In this document: in pieces, positions 56,313 to 64,000 of the stretch
Layout: the number at the start of each line of letters is the position of its first letter
How positions within the stretch are numbered: position 1 is the stretch's first letter
Assembly (NCBI GenBank): GCA_025201375.1
Contig: JAIWZP010000014.1
Span: 434,001-498,000, forward strand
Source: Gongronella butleri
Lineage: Eukaryota; Mucoromycota; Mucoromycetes; Mucorales; Cunninghamellaceae
Length of the DNA: 64,000 nt
Direction of reading: 5' to 3'
Translations under genes and position numbers: made by a program
Notes under the pieces: model-generated
The model's input: the letters and a program-made list of their open reading frames with translations, nothing else
Database searches by the model: none
What the model was told of the DNA's origin: nothing

Positions 56313-58410
56313 CTAGTGCGTGTAGAATTCGTATTCTTGGTATTCTTCATGACGTGTTTGACGCGTGATTTTGCGCGCGTGGCGCTTTTGGAGGCTGGTG
56401 TTTACGTCGTTGGACTCGCTGGGCTCGTAAATGGCGTAAGACTGCGTCGGACGTGATGGGGGCGGCGACTGGCGACGCGGAGAGGCATGTTGCATGGACA
56501 TAAAGGCCGTGTGCTGCGCATGGTGGCCGCCATGTTGGTAAAGATAGCCGCTACGAGGCAATTCATCGACACGATGGTGCGTGGCATACGTGTATGACAT
56601 CAAATGGCGCCCTTTGTGATCTGAATCGCGGATGGAGCGGTGAATAAGCATTTGGCTGCCTGGAGATGGCGACCGATGGCGGTGTCGCTCATGGCGATGA
56701 TGGTAGTGGTGATGACGATCATGGCTTTTGCTATATTTGTGGTTTTTGTGATGTTTTCGGTGCTTTCGGTGTTTGTGATGCTTGTGATGCTTGCGGCTGT
56801 GATGGTGGCTGTGGTGGTGGCTATGGTGGCGGTGGCGAGACGTGTGTTTGGTGCGTGAGGACGAGCGTTGGTGGTGGCGTGGTGGCATTTCAATGATTTC
56901 CAAAGAGGATGCGCTTGAAATTGAGGGTTGACGCGCCTCTGGCGGCAATTCGATTGGCGGGGACAACGGCTTGCGCTGCAATGGCAACTTTGATGCAGAT
57001 GGGCGGCTGATTGCGACTGTACGGCGATGGTCCTCTTTGGCAGATTTGGTGGGGAAGTAATCCGAGTCACTTCCATCATCAGGCGCTTCCGAAGATTCGT
57101 TGGACGCGGGTTCGGGCGCTTTCAGTGTGATTTGCGGGTCGACACGCGTGTGTTTGTCGCTGGAATGATGCATTGGAACAGCGCGGTTGGGCAATTGCTT
57201 TCGTGGCGGCGGCAACGGGTATGATCCTATGTCCAGGGCATTTTCCAGGAATTGAAGCGCCTGGCCGGTCTCCTGCTTGATATGCTGATGCTTCAACTCG
57301 TAGAGGCTCGGAATGGACGGATGCAGAGATGACGGCTCGCGTGATTCTTCAGCACTGATGACTTTTGGGTCCGGCAGCGGCTCTCCTCTCGGAATTCGAC
57401 GGTTCGGCGCGTCCGCAAGGGCATCGGGAAAGTAGCGTGCGTGCGTCAGCAGGCGACGAAATTTACGAGGTTCACTGGATCTGATTTTTTTTTTAAAAAA
57501 AAGAGGAATTAGGGTCGCCAGAACGTGAAACGTCACCCAATTCCCGTGATTGTGGATGACTTACACGGCTTCTGCTGCTCGAAAATCACGGATAATGTCG
57601 CTGACGTAACTTTGGGATGCGCCTGTCTTTTCGATGATATTGTGCTGCGTGATACCATCAACACCGGCCATCATGGTCAAGTAAAGAACGTTGAACCATG
57701 GCATCCTCTTTATTTTCTCGGTCACGATTTGCGCATTCTGTGGTCAGATGCAACCCCCCAAGAAAACAAAAGAATGAGAAACCGTCGCTCCGTGACTTTT
57801 TTTTTTTTGCTTTTTTCTTACACGGCTGCTTAGATTTGCAAGCATTTGTCGCTCTTGGCTCTCTGCATCGGCCACAACGCGAACATTTGGGCCGTGATTG
57901 CGGACCAGCTCATGGAAGGACATGCGGTGTGCTGAGGGAATCTCCACATAAGACGCGAAGGCGGCGTCCATAATTCGGACCTTGTACAATGGCTAAAAAT
58001 GTTAAAAAAAAGCGCGTGATCAACACCGGTCTCGTTTTGTTTTCTCCCTCCCTCTTTCATTTCGCTTACGAACTGCTTTCGCAGACTCTGCTCCATAGCG
58101 GACAGGTCACTTTCGACGACGATCAGCCTGATTTTCGTGTCAGCGTGCATTTTTTCCCACGCCTGGTTTAAAATGTCCTTTTCCACCGTGTAGTGCGCAC
58201 AGTCCGGGTCGATCATGGTCTGCAGGTGCTTGGGCACGTCTTTCAAACACATGCCTTAGAAAAAAAATAAAGCGATGAGAAACACACAAAAAACACCGCT
58301 TTTTACGCGTCTTTGGTCGTTACCCATCCGTCATCCTGCCACTCACCTTGGTAGCCGCACGCCGCAATCTCCTTTTTCAGATTGTCGAGAATGATATTCA
58401 GCTGAAACAT
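56313..58410 (-). CDS. Tandem paralog 2: TFIIIC-like winged-helix protein with His-rich tail
   Basis: Five exons: 58347-58410, 58070-58254, 57822-57992, 57565-57737, 56313-57480, coding 586 residues. The N-terminal module matches paralog 1: EIAACGYQGMCLKDVPKHL, NQAWEKMHAD, HGPNVRVVADAESQERQM, then FNVLYLTMMAGVDGITQHNI and THARYFPDAL. Intron phases (1, 0, 0, 2) are identical to those of its neighbours. The tail is Ser/Pro-rich. It holds a long His/Lys/Arg/Ser block (about residues 405-475), unusual and potentially RNA- or nuclear-speckle-targeting, then an aromatic end (EEYQEYEFYTH). The start is set by MFQLNIILDNLKKEIAACG, which aligns with the other two starts. Function is inferred only. Confidence 0.7.
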
Positions 58411-59491
58411 GGACAAAGAAAAATGAAAAAGAGGGACTAAAAAGTGAAAAAGGGGATGATGTGCGAAAGAAAAACAGACATTGGCGCCCGTTCCATTTTA
58501 ATGCAGATTGACAACTTTCTCCGCCAACTCTTTTTTCCAGAGATCCCAAAAACAATCCCGTTCTCGACAGGCGCCTTGAAATGGCCACCAATGGCGTCTT
58601 GGTTGAACAGCTGATTGCCTATCAGTTACACGAACTGTCAAAATGGCTCGTGAAACCCACCGGCACGAAATGACGCCAGCGATTTGACGGCAAAACGCGC
58701 ATTTCATCCATTTTCCCTTTTTTTTCGCGACAAAGACGAAATTAATAGCCATTCATTAATTTTTTTTCGTAATGAATCGTGGTATTGGATGACCCTGTGG
58801 CCTCGCTAATGAGTGTTGCAGTGCGTGTGTGGATGTATGTGAGCCAGATCTTGTAATACAATGAGAAAAAAAAAAAAGACAAGCCATTCCAACTCCTTGT
58901 TTCTTTGTGCACATCGCTGTGGCTCGAGACACGCTTGCCCTTCATCACCCGCAAGACTGAAAATGCAAGATTTACAAGAATGCAAGGAATAAATGGCTGA
59001 AAAGCACTAAAATCTCTATTTTGCCCACGTTTTTGTTCTTTTCTTGTCCGACGGATCGACGATATGCTGCTAGGGATACCAACACGCGCCTCGTGATTGC
59101 CATTTTTCGATTTGTAAAGAGCTTGTTTAGGCTGGTTTTTTTTTTTGTAAAGGGCGCAATGAGTGCAAAAAATGTCTTTTTTTTTTTTTTTTCTCAGGCC
59201 TAACCTTTTGACGCGGTGGCCTGGCAAAAAGCGAACTGGAACCTGCTGGTGCAAGCCTGGCCCCCGAAAATCAAAGAGAATGGGAGCGCCGTGCAGACTG
59301 GAAGCATGATTGCCATGATCGCCCATCCAATGAGATGACGGAGAGCCCCTGAAAATCCCCTTTTTTATTCTTCATGAGAGTGAGACGGCTGAATTCATTG
59401 TTTGGAGCACCCAATTGGTGTAAAAAGGTGTTTTTTCCATGGCGAAAATAGGGAGTAAAAGGCGTAAATGGCGTAAATGGAGGGATGGTGG
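58411..59491. other. Spacer between paralogs 2 and 3
   Basis: About 1.1 kb with T tracts (59177-59192). No exon of the repeated family is visible on either strand, so no fourth copy lies here. Confidence 0.55.
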
Positions 59492-60729
59492 TCATATTTT
59501 CGGCGCCAGGGCAGGCAGCTTGGCAAGACCAGGCCGCTCGGATGGATTGGGATCTTTTTTGCTCTTTGTTGGCGCGTCTTGACGTTTTGGACTGAAGCGC
59601 AATATATGGACTTTGGGTGTCGGTCGTGAGTTCGACAGAGTCATGCGGCTAACCGGTGCAGGGACCGTAAACGTCCAATTTTTGTCGTGCTCCCCTCGTC
59701 GTGGCAACTGAGGACGCCGCGGGGCCTCAGATCTAGAAGTCAGCCTGCCGTCTTTGTCTTGAAATCGCGCGTGGATGTATCGCGCAGGGATGTATTGCCC
59801 ATCTTTCCGTTCAAATGAAGTCTTTGTACTACAATAAACAATAGTGAGTGGTTGCCCGGGTCATTCCGCGTCGTCTGGAGAAGAAAAGGGTCTTACATGA
59901 TGCCCAATTCTTTCAGCCGACTCAAAAGCGTGTTCGTCAGCGAGCATTCGGGAGGTCCGACAATATCAATCAAGCCCTGTCGATGTATGCCGTCGCGGCC
60001 GGCAGCCATGATGAGCTGGAGTAGATTATATTGCACCACGAGGAGACTCATCTGCTCTCCAACCTAAAGATGCGTTGAAAAAAAAAGTCGTCAGTTTTTA
60101 CTGCGCATTAGAAGCAGTGCACGACACTCACCGACAAATCCAATATCATTTCAGCACGCTGCGCGACTTCTGACGCGACAATACGCGTTTCCCACCCGTA
60201 CATGTCAATAATGTTCTCAAAAGACATAAGTCGCTCGTGTTCAATATAGTCGTAATATGAAAATGCAATGTCCACAATCAAATGGTGCTCCAATGGCTTT
60301 TAAAAAGAAAAGAAATGAATTTGGGTTGTTCCTCTCACTATCCTTTTTTCCCCAAAACTTACACGTCGTGCTTCCATTTGTTGTTCAACACGGGCCATGG
60401 AATCGTCATTCACAAAGAAAAGACCCTTTTCGGTGGAAATGGCGTCCCAGACGTCTGACAAAAGTGCCATGTCGACCGTGATATGTATGCATTGCGGGTC
60501 GACGATCTTTTGGATGCATGGCCCAAGGTCCTTGAGAGCCATACCTAATGACAAACACGCAAAAAGAGAAAGCAAAGGTGTTAGACTATTGTTTTCATCA
60601 ACAATTCAATATCAATGACGCCTTTGTTTCATTTGTTTTCTTGTCGATAGTGCAATGGCAGCAATCACCTTTGTATCCGCAGGCAGCAACCTCGTGCTTG
60701 AAAACGTGGATGACACGGTCAAGATACAT
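59492..60729 (-). CDS. Tandem paralog 3: short TFIIIC-like winged-helix protein
   Basis: Five exons: 60669-60729, 60363-60544, 60132-60296, 59897-60063, 59492-59828, coding 303 residues. It carries the shared module almost alone: HEVAACGYKGMALKDLGPCI, SDVWDAISTEKG, DMYGWETRIVASEVAQRAEM, then VQYNLLQLIMAAGRDGIHRQ and RLKELGIM, then RYIHARF. The tail is only about 110 residues, basic and Pro/Arg-rich. Intron positions and phases match paralogs 1 and 2, so the three arose by gene duplication after the introns were present. It is the most compact member and the best starting point for structure prediction. Confidence 0.7.
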
Positions 60730-60815
60730 ACAAGCGAGCAAATGACACGAAATGGATCGGACACGACGAGCAGTGATTGGAAGAAATCGTGAGTGGGAGA
60801 AAGAATCGATGTGTT

Positions 60816-60852
<37 letters not shown>

Positions 60853-61188
60853 TCGATGGTTGACTGCGCCTGATAAAAAAAAAACACGTTTGGAATGGGA
60901 AAAAAAGAGAAGTTGTCCTCAGTGCCGCTGTTTCCGCCACAAAAAAGGAGCAGGATCAACTCACGTGATTGCCCATTCACACACCAATCACCAGCTCCTG
61001 TGTAACAGTGCACGATGTCAACGGAAAACATCAATGATACACAAAAGGGTGCAGAAATCGAAAAAGTGCGATCTAATCGCGGTTTTCAATGCATGAATGA
61101 TAACTTTAATAAAGGGTCGGCATGTGCGCACGATGCCGGTGGATCAGAATATACAGTGGATCAAAAAAGGGAGAAAAGCGGGTACGTT
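60730..61188. other. Spacer with A tract
   Basis: 459 bp, with a ~31-nt A run around 60820-60850. No gene. Confidence 0.6.
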
Positions 61189-61375
61189 TTACCAACCTCG
61201 CTTGGCATACAGCTGGTCATTGGGCAACTCATCGATGTTGATGCCGACCATGGCCTCGCCCAGGTCCTCAGACACCTCGGCCAGGACCTTTGGGTCATTG
61301 TAATGGGTGACCGCCTAACATAGGAAAGGAATCGAAAGAAGCGTAAATGGGACGCGTCACGACGCGCTTTTTCTC

Positions 61376-61444
<69 letters not shown>

Positions 61445-62461
61445 TGGACGATGGCACGCGCGCGTTTGGCGGGGTCGCCGGATTTGAAGATGCCTGAGCC
61501 GACAAAGACGCCGTCGCAACCCATTTGCATCATGAGTGCGGCGTCTGCGGGTGTTGCGATGCCGCCAGCGGCGAAATTGACGACGGGGAGGCGGCTTAAG
61601 CGCGCTGTTTCCTTGAGCAGGTGGTAAGGCGCCTGCAATTCCTTTGCGTACGCGTACAGCTCCTCGGGGGACATGGACGCGGCCTTGCGGATCTCTTGAT
61701 TGACGGTGCGCATGTGTCGCACGGCCTCGACAACATTGCCGCTGCCGGCCTCACCCTTTGTGCGGATCATGGCCGCGCCCTCGCTGATCCGGCGCAGCGC
61801 CTCGCCCAAATTCTTCGCACCACACACGTATGGCACCTTGAAATTGTGTTTGACCACATGGTGCGCGTCGTCGGCAGGCGTCAGCACCTCGGACTCATCA
61901 ATATAGTCGATCCCAATCGATTCCAGGATCTGCGCCTCGACAAAATGGCCAATGCGCACCTTGGCCATCACAGGAATCTTGACAGCTTCAATGATCTCCT
62001 TGATCATCTTGGGATCCGACATGCGCGCCACACCACCTTTTTTTTAAAAAAAAAATTAAAAAAATTAAAAAAAGAAAAAATAGAGAGAGAACGTGTGTCA
62101 GACGCATCCAGTTCACTTTTTTAAGACACATTCAATCCCTTACCATTCTTGCGAATGTCGGCGGGCACACGCTCAAGAGCCATGACCGCGCATGCGCCGG
62201 CGTCTTCGGCAATGCGCGCCTGTTCAGCATTCACCACGTCCATAATCACGCCGCCCTATCATTAAACGAAAGAGAGAGAGCGACAAATGCATATGAGCAT
62301 AATTTCCAAAGTGGCTCAATGCCTCTTTTATGTACCTTGAGCATTTGGGCAAGGCCGGTCTTGATGTTAAAGGCCTCAATGGACGAGGCCGCAGCCGAAG
62401 CTGGGTCTTCGCCGTCGGTCTTCGGCACGAGATTGGTGGGCACGGGGAAATGGCTTGACAT
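61189..62461 (-). CDS. Pyridoxal 5'-phosphate synthase, PdxS/SNZ/PDX1 subunit
   Basis: Four exons: 62336-62461, 62144-62255, 61444-62036, 61189-61314, coding 318 residues, normal length. It makes PLP from ribose-5-phosphate, glyceraldehyde-3-phosphate and ammonia supplied by the glutaminase partner (PdxT/SNO, not in this window). Family blocks are [44 protein letters not shown] (spliced), [42 protein letters not shown] and [20 protein letters not shown], with the end [12 protein letters not shown]. The catalytic lysines are expected in the AKVRIGH and MIRTKGE segments. A TATA box lies 70 bp upstream. The last intron (61315-61443) contains a 65-T run. Confidence 0.96.
61377..61441. repeat. 65-nt T homopolymer inside the PdxS intron
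   Basis: Uninterrupted T run (A run in the sense transcript), directly after the donor GTA of the last PdxS intron. It is the longest homopolymer in the window. Confidence 0.92.
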
Positions 62462-62530
62462 TGCTTGCGTTTTAAATCAATTGGATGGAGGATACAAAAA
62501 AAACGAAAAGAAAGTGTCTTTTTTCGCGCC

Positions 62531-62538
62531 CTTTTATA
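62531..62538 (-). promoter_or_regulatory. TATA-box candidate of the PdxS gene
   Basis: TATAAAAG on the minus strand, 70 bp upstream of the ATG at 62461. Confidence 0.5.
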
Positions 62539-62931
62539 GTGTTTTGGCTTTTGGGATGACGGATGTTGATGCAAGCAGCTGTCATACATGATGCGTTGCA
62601 TTAAAAAGGATTTCCGGAGTGGCGGAAATAACGAGGTCAGGTGGATGCCAAAAGGGGCAAGGTGGTGGACCGTGCGCAGCTGGCTCTCTGGCCGATGGCT
62701 CGGGGGAAAAAGGTGTAAGCTGAATTCATGCGCAACAAGGAGAAAAGGCCGACGTGGAAAAAAAGAGGCACAAAAAAAAAAAAGCCACACCAATGCAAAC
62801 GCGCCCCTTTGATCTTTTCGGTTTTGCTGAGCGGGGTTTCAACCTGTGCTTTTCTTTTCTTTTTTTCTTTGCGACGCCCTTTTTCGAGCCCTTTCACTTT
62901 CTCTCTCTCCTTTTCATTTTCACCTCGCACC
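62539..62931. other. Divergent promoter region between PdxS and Utp25
   Basis: Both genes start outward from this ~390-bp region. A CT-rich tract (about 62895-62925) immediately precedes the Utp25 ATG. Confidence 0.55.
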
Positions 62932-63984
62932 ATGGGTCGCTCGGCAATCAGCAAAGCCTACAAGAAAAAGACGTCTTCCGAGGGCCATGTTTCTGGTCTT
63001 TCGACTGCGCGAGGATCGGCCACGGGCAAGCGCAAGGAAGGACCGGTCAAGTTTGGCAGCCTTTCTCGCAAGGATCGCCAACAGCTCGAGGAGTATGGCG
63101 AGCTTGTGCCCTCTGACTTTAATCTCGATCAAGAACAAGGACCTGCTGTGTAAAAAGAAAGCAAAAGGGGGCAAGGAAAGATGGTGCTGACGCACATTTT
63201 TTCTCTTTTTCCCTACAGGCAACGACGCAAAGTGGTGTACGAAGAGGAATTGGACCGCGAGCGCGAGCGCCAGGAACTAGGCTCGGACGCCGAGAGCGAC
63301 GAAGAGAGCGACGACGACGACGACAATGAGGAAGATTGGGAAAAGCCGTCTGCTTACTCGCTTCTTATGGGATCGCTCAAAAAGACCTCGAAAAACAAGG
63401 ATTTTTACAACAAGATCGAATTGGAGCAGGAAGGCATCGAGCAAGACGACAATGTCGAAGAGGAGGACGACGACCAGATGCTTGAACAAGGTAAAATTTT
63501 GAAACAATGAAAGAAAACAATGAAAACATTGCAAAAATCAACCAATTTTCATTTTTTTTTTCAGACGCGTCAGACGAGGAGATGGAAGAAAGCGATGATG
63601 GCGAAGAGGATGCAAGCATTGACGAAGAGCAAGTCGAGTTGGAGCACGAGGACGTCGACGCGCCCGATTTGAACAACGACGACGACGATGATGAGGAAGA
63701 GGATGACGAAAGTGACACGGACGATCAGGACACGAGTGCGTACGATGAGCGGTTCAGGGACGACCAGGGCGCGCCATTGGATGAGAAGATTGCGCTGATT
63801 GAGCAGAAAAAGTGGCAAGCGCAAACGTTCCACGATGATGTGCTGCAAGATGTCGCGTTCCAATCGCCCACACGCGAGTCTCCCCTCGAAAAGACCAAGC
63901 CCATCGCGTCCCTGCAAGACGCCAACATCAAGGAGAAATTCATCAACCGCTGGGCGGCCACCAACAAGGATTGTGTCGGCAAAG
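62932..63984 (+). CDS. Utp25/DEF-like small-subunit processome protein (5' part, cut by window end)
   Basis: Three exons are visible: 62932-63149, 63219-63490 and 63565-63984. The last ends at a GTATGT donor in phase 1, so the gene continues to the right. The visible ~303 residues match my recollection of the acidic N-terminal region of Utp25 (digestive organ expansion factor homologue), a DEAD-helicase-like component of the U3 snoRNP/SSU processome. Supporting segments are a basic start (MGRSAISKAYKKK), the SAYSLLMGSLKK block, long Asp/Glu runs, and SAYDERFRDD leading to KEKFINRWAATN. The helicase-like core would lie beyond the window. The acidic regions alone are not diagnostic, so the family call rests on the conserved blocks. 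Confidence 0.7.
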
Positions 63985-64000
63985 GTATGTAAAAAAAAAA

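Noticed and set aside
63277..63917. Minus-strand frames opposite Utp25
   Set aside because: Antisense of Asp/Glu-coding GAC/GAG repeats giving Val/Leu/Ser runs; not genes.
1..64000. CRISPR arrays or operon organisation
   Set aside because: The window is intron-rich eukaryotic DNA; regularly spaced repeats with unique spacers are not seen, and the only arrays are coding or spacer minisatellites.

Overview
The window is eukaryotic nuclear DNA, almost certainly from a fungus. The evidence is many short spliceosomal introns (about 48-160 bp, GT-AG with some GC-AG), a fungal Zn2Cys6 transcription factor, a class II DAHP synthase, a PdxS/SNZ pyridoxal-phosphate synthase, an ENA-like cation-efflux P-type ATPase and a Ste20/PAK kinase without a PH domain. 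The gene set and the kinesin-3/CLIP complement would fit an early-diverging (zygomycete-grade) fungus, but the species cannot be fixed from sequence alone. Exons are roughly GC-balanced; introns and spacers are full of A/T homopolymers. I rebuilt gene models by joining exons whose phases and family motifs agree.

Layout. 1-5.9 kb: the possible 3' end of a gene, a mitochondrial-type NT5DC2/3 HAD phosphatase-like protein (+) and a Sec12/PREB-like Sar1 exchange factor (+). 5.9-9 kb: a repeat-rich island (dispersed repeat copy A, TACTGTA-type palindromes, AGCTTGA-type palindromes). 9-13.2 kb: a CLIP-170-type microtubule plus-end protein (-) and an unknown coiled-coil protein (-). 15-20.3 kb: PAK/Ste20 kinase (+) and a DUF1479 oxygenase-like protein (+). 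22.9-28.4 kb: class II DAHP synthase (+) and a secreted GH31 alpha-glucosidase (-). 30.8-40.2 kb: one very large kinesin-3 gene and one kinesin-5 gene, both (-). 40.2-44.9 kb: a second repeat island with a TA-flanked 1-kb foldback element (417/418-bp arms) and dispersed repeat copy B. 44.9-48.7 kb: Zn2Cys6 regulator (-), DHA1-type MFS exporter (-) and a broken isochorismatase-like gene (+). 49.3-52.8 kb: ENA-like P-type ATPase (-). 53.9-60.7 kb: three tandem paralogous genes (-) with identical intron phases and a winged-helix arrangement that resembles the N-terminal part of the largest TFIIIC subunit. 61.2-64 kb: PdxS/SNZ (-) and the start of Utp25 (+), cut by the window end.

How the genes relate. 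Several neighbours serve polarity and microtubule transport (CLIP, PAK, kinesin-3, kinesin-5), but nothing suggests a co-transcribed unit. The regulator-exporter-hydrolase group beside the second repeat island looks like a small, decaying accessory cluster. The most unusual items are the tandem TFIIIC-like trio, the foldback element, GC-AG introns at conserved junctions, a 15-nt microexon in the GH31 gene, and an ATPase intron whose canonical splice sites would shift the frame by one base.
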